This document shows positions 25,579 through 37,185 of a stretch of 64,000 bases of DNA, piece after piece (the stretch's first letter is position 1; the number at the start of each line of letters is the position of its first letter). Where the stretch lies: the NCBI GenBank assembly GCA_011316305.1, contig SAUG01000075.1:124001-188000 (forward strand). The letters are read 5' to 3'. The notes below the pieces were generated by a model. That model had not been told where the DNA came from, ran no database searches, and saw nothing but the letters and a program-made list of their open reading frames with translations. The translations under genes were made by a program, and so were the position numbers. The stretch is from Rusavskia elegans. Lineage: Eukaryota > Ascomycota > Lecanoromycetes > Teloschistales > Teloschistaceae.

Positions 25579-27158
25579 TAATTAAAGTATCGATAGTTAT
25601 AATTTCTAGAAATTAGAATTCGAATACTTTTAAATTATTCGAAACTATACGAAAAATAATTATCCGCGATTAAAATAAAGTTATAGAAAATAAATATACT
25701 TTTATTTTTTTTTATAACGCGAGAGAAAATTATCCGATATAGTTCGTCGTCGTCGTAATTGTTAAAAGCGCGAGGAAAAATTCTACTAGAATTCTATATC
25801 GTTTTCGGAAAAAACTAGACGGATAATAGAAATATAATTTCGCGAAATAAAATTTCGATAAATAGAATTAACTACGTAATCTCGGATATAGAATAGCTAA
25901 TCGTAGATATTTAAATTTAAAAAGACGTATTTATTATATTATCTAAAATATCGCGGAATATATTAGTAGAATTTGGATGGAATATATATTATTTGTTAAT
26001 TCGACTACTCTAGTCCGGAAAATATTATTTCATTTTTTAGTAATATTTTAATTATTAGTTATTTCGTTTAGAAAATTATAGATTATATTTAAAAAATCCA
26101 AATTTATAAATGTCGAATATAATATAATAGCTGATATCGGAACCGTTATTAGAATACTAGTAATATCTATTCCGAAAATTAGAAATCTAGATATCGCTAG
26201 TAGGACGAGATTTTAATAGCAAGAATAGAATATAAATAGAAGCGATAAAAACAAGTTAAAATTATAGAACGGCGATTTAAAATTATATAGCAGCGATTTA
26301 AAATAATATAACGAAAAGATAAATATAATAGAAAGTAGCCGGAATTTAAATCTTTCGATTTCCGATTATAGAACCGTCTGTTTAGTTTATAAAGCCGCGT
26401 TGTAACGAGCTAGACTTTTATTAATATATTTATAAACTTCTATCCGTTTAGTAATAGTATTTAAAGAAACGGCGTAATATTTTAAAATAATAGATTACTT
26501 TATTAGATCGTATAATATAATATCGAAACTTAAAATATATTTTGAAACGTTAATAATATCTATTATAAAGTTTTTTACTATCTATCGATTATAGATTTCG
26601 AAACGGATTGAATCGAATCGAATTCTAGAATTTCTAACTCGATTCGAAACGGGTTAGAATATTTCCAGGTTAGATTATAAACGGATTAGAATATAAACGA
26701 ATTTTCGCGGGTTTATTTCGTTTAAAAGACGCTTTAATTAATTTCTACGCTAATATAGACGCCAAATTCGCGTATAAAAGTTTTTCTAATATTTTAATAT
26801 ATAAAAAAGCTGAAATTTATATATATATCAATTTAGTACCAATATCTATTTAATAAAAATTAATTCTAAAAACTATTATTTTTAATAAATCTCGATTCGA
26901 ATTCGACCAGTTTCGATTCGAATTAGATTAATATTTATATAACCAGATTCGGGCTCGATCTAAACCCGTTCGGATCGAATTCGAATCGGAAATTTCTATA
27001 TTTCGTTCCGAAAAATATTCGATTATATATATTAAACTTTCGGTTATTTTATATTATGATATAATATACGTCTATTTACTATTTTATAGCAATTTCAAAA
27101 GCTCGAAGAATCTATTAGAGTTAGCGTTAAACTAGTATAATAAATGAAATTATATTTA

Positions 27159-27682
27159 AATTGGCTATTTCGAAAACCCGATTTAAATTTTAGTAAATTA
27201 ATTCGATCCGATTTACTAAACGGTTCGGATCGGTTTCTAAAACTATAATTAAAAGATAGATTAGATTATAATATAGAAACTAATAGAAATCTAATTTAAT
27301 CTATTAAATCATTTATATAAAATAAAATATTATAAATATATAATTATTATATAATTGTTAAATAATTAAAAATATATATATAAAGGTAATATATTTAAAT
27401 ATTATATTCTATTTAATAAAAAATTATTTAGCTATTATAATTATTTAACTAGATCTATTATAAATAAATAGATACAATTTTTATATTAGAAATATATTTT
27501 TATATTCGGTTCTAGCGGTTTTAGCGAGTAAAATCTAGAAATTCAGGTTTAATCCGGAACCGAATAGAATTAAATTCTAAAAAAAACCCGATCTAATTTA
27601 AATCGAATCGAATTATTTTAATCCGATTCGAATTAGATCGAATTAGCCAATCTAGATTCGAAATTCGATCCGACGGCCAAAT
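27159..27682 (-). mobile_element. M2 MITE (524 bp)
   Basis: Starts aattggctatttcg and ends cgacggccaaat. It is the longest complete copy, owing to a longer AT-rich centre. Lies in the 3' region of the second A copy. Confidence 0.72.
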
Positions 27683-28479
27683 TAATTCTATTATATGATA
27701 ATCTAGTAATTTTCTACATTTTTTTTTATATATTTAATATAGATATTTTCGAAATAGCTTTTAATATATTTAAATATAAAATAGAGGCGAATATTATCAC
27801 TTTTATCATTTATAGCAGTTCGAAAATATCGAAAATTAAAAGAATTTTGATATTATATAAATATATAAATATTATAATACGATAGAATAAAATAACTAGA
27901 TGAATAAATAAACTTAAAAAAATTAGAATTATTACTAAATAAAATATCATTCTATATCGTCGTTAATCTATCAAAACTATAATATTTTTACTTTGTTTAT
28001 TTATTTTTTATAATTACTAAATATTTATTTTAGATTCGATTTCGATTAAATTTGTTGATATTTATATCTAGAATTATTTATAACAGTTTATTATATATAT
28101 TCACGTAGGTAATGTATATATCTATAGATATATTATTTCTTTTCGAATATATATATATTGGAAAAAAGTAAAAATATAAGTTTAATTAATATTATAATAT
28201 AATAGTGTAAATTTTCGTTTCGTATATAAATTTCAGAAAATCTATATTCGATTTATAATAATTTTATCTTTTTATATTATTTTAGTATCTATTTATAAAA
28301 CTAGAATATAATTATCTATAGACAGTAGTAAATTATAATAATAGCTATAAAGTAAATTTTTTTATATTTTTTTAATATCTATATAGATAACTATATAGTT
28401 AATAGATTTGAATAATAAATACTATTGATAGATATAGTATAATATCGAGACGAAATCGCTAAAAGAAAAAGGTAATTAT

Positions 28480-28715
28480 AAAAGTTAAACGCGTTATATA
28501 GATTTTTAAAATATAAATAAAACGTTTAGAAACTAGATTTACTGTCTAGTCGCTATAGTATCGCTAATATATCGAATTTCGATTCTTTTTCGTTTTTTTC
28601 GTTTTTTTATTACTAGATTATATTTTAGTTATTTTAGTATATAAATTAGTTCTATAATATATTTTTCGTCTGGTCTATAATCGTATACTATTTTAAAAAT
28701 ACCATCGTTTCAATA
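28480..28715 (+). repeat. 3' LTR of the second A copy
   Basis: Contains the aaacgcgttatatagat start and the ctggtctataatcgtata end shared with 16788-17027. It directly abuts a C-type element that begins at about 28716. Confidence 0.68.
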
Positions 28716-29371
28716 TTGAATTAATATTTCTATAATAATTTAAAATTATTAACTTTATACTACATTCATTAAACTTTTTTATATAACTATAATATAAATT
28801 GCAACGGCGACGACGGCGGCGGGTTTACTAGCTAATAAAATACTTTCGAATAACGTTACCGAAATAGTTTAGAAGATAGAAAGAAAAATATAATAGAAAA
28901 AACGGAAACTGCGAAATTCGATACGAAATTAATAGAAAAAACGTTTATATAATTTCATTCTTCCGAATCTAGTTAGCTGAATTATTAATATTTAATAAAA
29001 ATCAAATTAGAATTTTTAGATCTAATTTTGTATTTGACCGATTGACTTTTAAATCAAATCTATACTATAAAAAATGAAATATAATTAATAACTACGTAAT
29101 CGTTATATAAACGAGTTTGTGAAACGAAAAGTAAATAGAAGATATTTCGTTTAGTTTAATCGATCTAGCAGATAATATAAAGCAAATTCAAAGAGATTTC
29201 GATACGAGAAAATAGATATTTAAAACGATATTTAAAAAAAGATTGATTCCGAAATATTAGAATTGTTTTTAGTATAGAAATTAAAAAATTAGATGAAAAT
29301 AGAAATAGTTTAATTTTAAACGATAGAGAAACAAATATCAAATAAGATATAAAAGATATATAAAATACGAA

Positions 29372-29803
29372 GCCTAGTGGCGTAACGGCAACGCTGCGTG
29401 ACTTGGAGGTCTAGCGGATCCAGCGCTCTTCGGAGTTAACGGAATTAATCCGGCGGGTCGGGGGTTCGAATCCCTCGAAGGCTAATTTAATACTTAAGTT
29501 TTTTCTATCGCTAAAATCGATTTTTATAGAGTTTTAAAAATATAGAAGGCCTAGTTAATAGATCGCCTCGATCTAGCCGTATCGATCGAAGTAAATTAAG
29601 TTAATTAAAATTAAATAGATTACGGTTTCCTTTTAGGTTTTAGTCCAAATCTAACTCTTTCGGGAATTCTAATTCGAATTTTCGATAAAATATTTAAATA
29701 CTAAATAATTAAGTAATTTAATCGAATTAGCGCCTCTAGCGTTAGATTCGTAAAAGATTAAAATTAAAATCCGAATAATTAATCGTATATATATATATAT
29801 ATA
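29372..29803 (+). mobile_element. tRNA-headed SINE, copy 1 (~432 bp)
   Basis: A tRNA-like head (29372-29482) carries an A-box-like tagtggcgtaacgg and a perfect B box ggttcgaatcc. A T-arm (5-bp stem, loop ttcgaat) and a partly paired acceptor (agcct / aggct) can be drawn. A long extra arm contains a cUUCGg tetraloop hairpin (ctcttcggag). A ~300-bp unrelated body ends in a (TA)n tail. Flanking copies of tataaaatacgaa (29359-29371 and 29804-29816) form a 13-bp TSD. Internal pol III promoter, simple-repeat tail and long TSD are the defining features of a SINE. It could be mistaken for an intron-containing tRNA gene, but no clean anticodon arm is visible. Confidence 0.82.
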
Positions 29804-30367
29804 TATAAAATACGAAAGAAAATATCTCGTTCGTTTTTTTCGTATAATCAAATTCGATATATTTATAGAAATAACTATTAGAAAAAAATCTTTCCGAAAT
29901 CCGAATAACGTTTATATTCGTAGAAATATTAAAAACGAAATACGGTTTATAGTTAATTAATTTCCGCGAAAGTTTTCAGTTTTATTTATATAGCTGGCTG
30001 TTATTATCTAAAAAATCTTTCTTTTATTTTATTAATTCTTTATTATTAATAGATTATATACTATTTTATCTTCGTAATATAAATAATAAAAATACTATAT
30101 ATCGATTTTAAATAAATTAATATTAAAATAAACAAGTTTTTTATATTTTTTATAGTGATTTTTCGAAATAATTATATTTATATTTACTAATCTCTATTCA
30201 ATCGAAAAATAGATAATACAAATATTAAATTATCAATTTATAATTATAGTAAAATCCAGCTATTACTATATTTTCTAGAAGGAATAAATCTTCTAAATAA
30301 TAAAACTATCGAAAGAAATTTTCGAAACATTTTCGAAAATTTTATAAATAAAAAAAAGCTATTATTA

Positions 30368-30523
30368 GACTGGCCACTTCGAATCAAAGTAGCGATCCGA
30401 CTTCGCGATAAACGTGGCTATTGCGTCTAAATTACTAGTTTAAGTTAGTCTCCTTCCTAATACGGTTAGAAACTCGAACCCGAGATCCGAACTCGGGTTC
30501 GAAACTCGACAAAACGGCCAGTC
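30368..30523 (+). mobile_element. M1 MITE copy 3 (156 bp)
   Basis: Identical length, TIRs and TA flanks as copies 1, 2 and 4. Inserted in the second C copy. Confidence 0.8.
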
Positions 30524-30938
30524 TAGCTATTATAAATAATAGAAAAATTATTTTTTACGTCAATTTCGGCGAATTTGCCGTATATATACTCGAGAAAAAT
30601 AGAAATATCTGCTATAAAATTAGTAGACTGGCCGTCGGATCGGATTTTAAACTCGGATTAAAAAAACCGATCCGATCCGAATCGATTTCGACTTTTCTAA
30701 ATATCGAATCGATAGATTTTCGATTTTTAATTTATAATCCGATTCGATTTATAAATAATACTAAATTTATATAATTTATACAAATATAGTATAAAAATTA
30801 TATTAATTTTATTAATTAATTAATAAAAAATTCACTATTCTAGTTATAAGTTTTCTAAATAGATTAAATATATTCTTTTAATAAATTATATATAATAATT
30901 AAATAAAAGATTAAAATTTACAATATATAATTATTAAT

Positions 30939-32342
30939 CTTTTTATAAAATTTCTATCCGGAATTATATTTGAATTATTATATATATACGTTTGAATACC
31001 GTAGTTTTTATACGGCAATAATAATTATTACTTATATAGTTAAAAATGTTTATAGTTAAAAGTTAGAAATAGTTTATAGCGTAGTTAATCGTTTTTATTT
31101 TATTTTATTTTCTATTTAATTACTATTTCTTTTCTATCATTTCTTTATACTAGTTCGAAATACATACGATTATAAACTACTAATATAGCTTCTAGAACTA
31201 TCTACTAGACGATAATACTATTTTTTATCTTTATTACTTTATCTTCGTCTATAGTCGCGTTCGAATCTGGACAATCTACTAATTTATCTAGATATTCGAT
31301 AACTATTAGCTCGAATTCCAATAGAATAAAAACCTTTACTAGAAATCTAATATAGTCACTAAAACTATATAATTTCTATAGATTCGGAATATAAAAATTT
31401 AACGTCGTAATTAGAACTAACGGATTTCAAAATTTAAAATTCGTTATAGTAGACGGACTAGCGAGAAATCGGTCGATATTATTAAATAGTTCGAATTTAA
31501 CGGTTTCGAATTATATTCGTCTAATTAAAAAAATATAATTATAATAATAAATCTAATATTTATAGTAGAAATTCTATATATATTTACTTGCAGTCTAAAC
31601 TGTTATAGAAAATACGTACGTCAGATATAATAGTAGATACTAGTAAAAGAAAAAAAAAGAGACGACTATAAAGTATATATATTACGAAAATTCTACTACG
31701 ATATATTTTGAATAAACTATAGAAATTTATATTACGAATATATTACGAAATAGATTCGAATTAATTTTATATATATACGATTAATTATTCGAATTTTTAA
31801 TTTTAATCTTTTACGATTTTAACGCTAGAGACGCTAAACCGATTAGATTATATAATTATTTAATACTTAAATATTTTATCGAGAACTCGAATTAAAGATT
31901 TTCGAAAAAACTAGATCTAGACTAAAATCTAGAAGGAAACCGTAATCTATTTAACTTTAATTAATTTAATTTCTTTTAATTAATCGGATTAGGCCGAGAC
32001 GATTTACTATCTAGTCTTTCTATATTTTAAAACTTTATAAAAATCGACTAGGGTCGATAGAAAAAACTTAAATATTAGATTAGTCTTCGAGGGATTCGAA
32101 CCCCCGACCTGTCGGATTAACTCTATTAACTCCGAAGAGCGCTAGATCCGCCGGACTACCAGGTCACGCAGCGTTACTACTGCGCTACCCAGGCCATTAA
32201 TTTTATATAATTTTTTAATTTAAATTAATTAGACTAGAATATTAGTTTTCATATCGTATATCCAACGCTAGCGTACTAATATTTAAATGAATTGCTTACG
32301 GAACCGACGGTTGATCGAATATCAAAAATATAAATAATATAA
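30939..32342. mobile_element. Element E copy 2, carrying a nested SINE
   Basis: Flanked by identical 13-bp sequences tataattattaat (30926-30938 and 32343-32355). The left end ctttttataaaatttc matches E copy 1, and the right part (ttgatcgaatatcaaaa) matches 23680-23700. SINE copy 2 is inserted near its right end. Net length is about 970 bp, as for copy 1. No coding frame was recognised. Confidence 0.72.
31774..32195 (-). mobile_element. tRNA-headed SINE, copy 2 (~422 bp)
   Basis: Reverse complement of SINE copy 1 along its whole length: head at 32085-32195 (A-box-like gtagcgcagtagtaacg, B box ggttcgaatcc, same cUUCGg hairpin), body, and a TA tail at about 31770-31778. Flanked by attaattttatata at 31760-31773 and 32196-32209, a 14-bp TSD. 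The two copies together look like a 2.8-kb inverted repeat, but their separate TSDs show two independent insertions. Confidence 0.82.
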
Positions 32343-32757
32343 TATAATTATTAATAAAAGTTTAATAGATTTCTATCGGATTTTTAAATTCGATCCGGAA
32401 CCGATCGTTTAGCGAATCGAACCGATTCGACTTGCTAAAAAATCGGATCGGATTATAGATATCGATAGAAACTTGTACCGAAGTAACCAATCTAAAAATT
32501 AATATAAAGATTTAAAATTTCGATAACGTTGTAATAAAAGATTGAAGACTATATTAAATGACGTAAAAGATATAAAAAAAAATTACTAAATATTTTAAAA
32601 AGTTAGTAATATCGTAAAAACAGATAGATATATCGTTCGATAAATAGATACGACAATAACGTTATTAGATATTATATAATCGCTATAAACGTATATTTTT
32701 AATTTATTACTACTATTTATTAGAAGACGATTATAATAAAATAAAATATTATTAATA

Positions 32758-33306
32758 GATTGGCTATTTCGATACGAATTTCTATTAATATTTCGGAAAT
32801 CCGACTAGAATTTTAGTAAATCGATTCGATTCGATCTATTAAACGATTCGAATCGATTTCTAAAATTAAAATTAAAAGTCGGATTGAATTATAAAAAAGA
32901 AATTAATAGAAATCTAATCCGATTTATTAAAGTTTTTATATAAAAGATAATATTATAATTAGTAAAATATAATACCAAAATTGAATAATTTATTATTTAT
33001 ATATAAAAATTATATTTTTAGAAAATATATTTAATTCAATAAAAAATCTTCTAGTTAAAATAATAAATTAATAAAATTTATTTTAAAAAAATAGATATAA
33101 CTTTTATAATAGAATTATATTTTTATATTCGATTTTCGAGATTTGAATAGATCGAATCTAGAAATCCGGATTCGATTCGAAACCGAATTAAATTAAATTT
33201 TAAAATACCCCGATCTGATTTAGATCGGATTAGACTATTCTTTAATCTAATACGAATTAAATCGAATTAGTTAATTTAAATTCGAAATTCGATTCGACGA
33301 TCAATT
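32758..33306 (-). mobile_element. M2 MITE (~549 bp)
   Basis: Starts gattggctatttcg after TA and ends cgattcgacgatcaatt. It interrupts what appears to be the start of the 3' LTR of the second C copy. The right terminus is RIP-altered and approximate. Confidence 0.65.
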
Positions 33307-35250
33307 AAAATATTAATATATTAATATTCTATATAAATTATCTGTAAAGACTTTAACTATCTAGATATTTCACGTGATTTAGTTTGATTAAATCTAGATC
33401 AAATAGAATTTTTAGCAGATTTTTAACGCTTTCATTTTATTCTATAACATTTTTAAAATTATACGGATTAAAATTATTCTAATACTTTAATCGAACGTTT
33501 AAATATAGATTATATAATAAATATAGCCGAAACGGCGACTATAGATATATATTCCGCATTATAATAAATAGTTATAGCGAAAATAATATATATTTATTAT
33601 TATTTATAACGTCGGAAAAAAGTTATATAATATTTAAATAAAATATAAAATTCGCAATCGAATAAAGAAAATAATTAAATAAAAATATTTGATTACGTTG
33701 TAAATTCTATTTGATAGATTATTTAAATTATAGAAATCTCTTTATACGTAGAATGATAATATTGATATTATATATATATAAATTTGGTATAACTTTAGAT
33801 ATCAATGTTTAAAAAAGAAAATACTGCGAAAAAAATAACTTTAACGCTAATATATAATATATATTCATCGAAAAAAAAAACTTTAATATTTCTATCGTTT
33901 AATACTAACAAAATTAAAGTATATTTATTGTTAATCAAATAGTTATTCGCTATTTATCTATTTAAATTTATTAAAAATAATTAAATTATTTTTTTTTGAA
34001 ATTATTTATTTAATCGTCAATTTATTTTTAACTTTTAAAAATAATTAATAAAAAAATACGATACTATTAGTAGATTTATATTCGATTAAAGATATCTACT
34101 TTCGATTATCGTATTAGAAACGGATTATTTAACTAGATTTCAAATAGATAATTTTTTATTATTATAATATTTTATTGGAATTTTTATTTTAATTTTTATA
34201 TATTATATAATAGTTTAAACGTTATATATTTTATTAATACTATTTTTAAATCTAAAATTCGAATTATTTTTAAATTTTCCAAAAAAAAATATATAAATAG
34301 ATAATTTTATCTATTAACTATTTTAAAATAGAATATAGATATAAATAACGTTTAAAAATTTATAAATCTATTATAAATCTAGATTGGCCATTCGGATCGA
34401 ATTATAGATCTAAAATTATAATCCGACTCGGTTTTTTAATTTATATATTCGAAGTTTTAATCTATACTAGTAATTCTAGCGTTTTAACTACGTTTATCGC
34501 GTTTTCGAATCGCTATTTCAATCCGAAACGACCAGTCTATATAAATCTAATAATTTATTATTTTATTTAATAATAATTAATTTTTTCGCGAATAATCGTA
34601 TTTTATTGATTGAAAAAGAAAAATTCTATAAATATAACTAATTTATTTATAGTTTTATCTCGTTTTATTTCGTCGATAAAAGCCGTTAAAAATATTTAAT
34701 ATCATTTTTTATCGAATTTTCGATATACGATATATACGGCGTTATAATAAAAAAAATTTAATATTATTTATTTATATACGAAATCTTTTACTATAGATTA
34801 TTTTTTTACGTTATTTATAGTTTTTTAAATTTTATCTATTTTATTAAATCGTTTGATTATCAATTTTATACGTTTTTCGAATAGTATTTTTTATTGAACT
34901 TTTTATTTGAATTTTTTTACCTAATATATCGTAATAGAATATTTTAAAAACGATCGATAAAGTAGATATTAATATAAAATTTATAAAAAAAATATATTAT
35001 AATTTTAAACGTTAACGTTATTATTAATAAAATATTATTTATATATAATAATATTAATGATTTAAAATTTATATTTTTAAAATTCATCGAAATTATTTAA
35101 TAGATATAAAACTATAAAGAAAAATAAAATAAAATAGATATTTTTATCTAAAAATAGAAAATAATCTAACGGATAAAAATAGAAAACTATATTTATTTAA
35201 ATATATTAAAAATATTTTAAATTTATTTGATTAGTAGAATCGATAATTTA
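33307..35250. other. AT-rich tail of the RIP block, mostly unassigned
   Basis: No frame and no terminal repeats were recognised apart from one M1 MITE (34382-34537). Base composition is the most extreme of the block. It ends abruptly at about 35,250, where TG and CA dinucleotides and ordinary codon-like composition return within a few tens of bases. Confidence 0.6.
34382..34537 (-). mobile_element. M1 MITE copy 4 (156 bp, inverted)
   Basis: Reverse orientation: left end gattggccattcgg, right end acgaccagtc, TA on both sides. Exactly 156 bp like the other three, although heavily mutated inside. Confidence 0.75.
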
Positions 35251-37185
35251 GACGGTTTGTCTTTTAGATAAATACTGCCTGGAGCATTTTAGCGTGTTAT
35301 AAAGGGTATGGCGTTGTTAAGAATCATAATAACGAGTATGGTACGGAAACACTAGGCGCGTATCACGTATCTATATTCTACCACGGCTTTTCACTCTTCT
35401 CTTTTACTCTACATATAAAAGGGCTTATGATGATCGATACATAGAGTATCATTTGTTTTAATAGGAAGAGGATGAGGGCTTTCACAAGGCTTGATGATCT
35501 TACACGACACCTTCTGAAGCCCCCTAGCTGTTTCCTTGTCATTCGTCTGGAATTCTCATTGCGCATTGTTGCTGTTCGCTGGCCATGATTTTTTTTACAA
35601 TCCTCTGCATGTACAATTCGAATGATCGGAGGTGCGAAATGGTTCATATGCTAGCATTGCCAGCGCTAGGCTTCTTCCCACGGAGACAGTTGCTTTGGAC
35701 GTTGGGCGGCGGTGCTGGTTTTCTAGGACCTGTCTTGCTCCACACCGTTGGTACGACGCTCTTGACAATCGAGTCCTTCTGAATACATGTTCCGGATATG
35801 TATGAGCGTTTATGGTTTCTACGTTCGCTAGCCATAGTTATTAATCATTGGCCAAGGGAAACGTCTCGCTTGGTCTGCTATCCTCCCTTGTGTTTCCCCT
35901 AATATCGTGCAAGAGTCTTTGTTCGCCGGTATGCCGTCGCTACGGTAGAAGAACCTCCTTATGTCGCGAAAGAAGCTCAAGCCTTCCAGCAAACGCCGGC
36001 CAATATACTGGAGCAAAAAGCCCATGCAACAAATACACGCCCGCAAGCTGAACGAACGGGTAGAAGCAAAGTAAGGGCCTTGAAAGTCTTACTCTTCCAT
36101 GAACTTCAGGATTACATAGACAACTCATACCGAGTCCTTGTCATAGAGAATCCTGCAGAGCGGCCTGGGCTTTTTCCGGGTTCACCTTGCTACAATGACG
36201 TGAACTGCGGAGCAGGGGCGCGTATGTGCGTGTTAAGAATACTGGTGTCCAGTCTACCAACATGGTGTATCCTTATTGCTTCACCTTGATCCTTCATTCA
36301 CGTGGAGCTAAACGAGGTGTATACCAAGGCATCACTTCCATCGTCGACAGCTATTAGCAGATGTGTATTGGAGCGCTAGGCAATTCTCTACGCTGTCAAA
36401 GACCGAATTGACATTCAATGAATCGGCTGTGACAGTCGGGAGCCATCATAAGTCAATCTGAATGTGAGTGCCCCTTCTTCGACATTTAGCAACATAGGAT
36501 AAATCTTATCGGCTTCTTGTTGAAATACTCGGTAAGAATGTAAGGAACTAGCTCGTTGTCGGGTTTTGGTCGGAGTACAATCCGGGCTGCCGAGGATGAG
36601 GCATCTTGGATAGGTGTGATACCGAAATCCATGTTAAACATGGGTCGAATTCTCGGACCCGTAGACTGATATATCAACAGACTCGCTGCGTCCTCGTGTC
36701 CCATTCGCTGTCTTGTGAGCTGCAGTGCAGTCAACGATTGCGCTGCTGCCAGCATAGGGCAAAGGGGTGGCTTCTGAATCGATCTCCACCCGTGCTTAGG
36801 GTGAAAGCCATCAAGTCCCTCCTTAACCTCATCTTCACATCATATCACTACAAGTGCTTGGACCTCGAGTTTGTTGTGATAGCCGGGCTGGCTTGCAAAA
36901 ACTGGTATGAGAGCTTGGCGGTTTGCGATGCCTCATCCTGATCGATGTCCTTTTGGTGGCATTGCCCGTGTGTAGAATGTAGAGTGCTGGTGGAGACCCG
37001 TTCCGAATCGCGATGAACGATCCAGCTTATCGCAAAGCAGGCTCCACGGCCTTTTGTGTTCTTGGTGTATCACCGATGTTCCTGTGGGGAAGATGCTCGA
37101 ATGCTCTGGGCCTCCGGCAGTCAAATTGACTCGAAATGCAGCGGCAAACTATTAGCGAGAGGGACGATCACCCAGAATGCTAGCG
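35251..37185. other. Gene-poor edge of the euchromatic compartment
   Basis: Normal base composition, but no protein I recognise. The open frames on both strands are short (60-111 codons) and overlap each other. The most protein-like is a minus-strand frame at 36486-36755 (89 codons, MLAAAQSL at the start) with no recognisable motif and no obvious upstream exon. The 3' UTR of svp26 must lie at its right end. Confidence 0.4.

Larger units (their letters stand above)
21007..28715 (+). mobile_element. Element A second copy, 5'-truncated
   Basis: Begins at the position equivalent to about 10895 in A and runs through integrase, chromodomain region, long 3' region and 3' LTR (28480-28715). It lacks insertion C: the site near 21160 is uninterrupted. 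It is interrupted by element E (21762-23718) and by M2 MITEs at 24124, 25151 and 27159. It is more strongly mutated than the first copy. Confidence 0.78.
30626..32492 (+). mobile_element. M2 MITE split by element E copy 2
   Basis: Left part 30626-30938 begins gactggccgtcggatcgg. Right part 32343-32492 ends cgaagtaaccaatc, followed by TA. Removing E copy 2 and one copy of its 13-bp TSD restores an M2 of about 450 bp. Confidence 0.72.
28716..32757 (+). mobile_element. Element C second copy, truncated and four-fold invaded
   Basis: Segments 28716-29371, 29804-30367, 30524-30625 and 32493-32757 align in order with the interior of C (11355-12745). For example, caacggcgacgacggcgg matches the C block near 11440, and the tactactatttat before the 3' LTR is present near 32720. 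Between them sit a SINE (29372-29803), an M1 MITE (30368-30523) and an M2 MITE (30626-32492) that itself holds element E copy 2 and a second SINE. No intact LTR remains. Confidence 0.68.

Noticed and set aside
29372..29482. Functional tRNA gene
   Set aside because: A and B boxes are good, but the acceptor stem has mismatches, no clean anticodon arm can be drawn, and the unit continues into a shared body and TA tail.
29372..32195. A 2.8-kb DNA transposon with ~430-bp terminal inverted repeats
   Set aside because: Each arm has its own, different 13-14 bp TSD and TA tail, and the sequence between them contains borders of other elements. Two independent SINE insertions explain it better.
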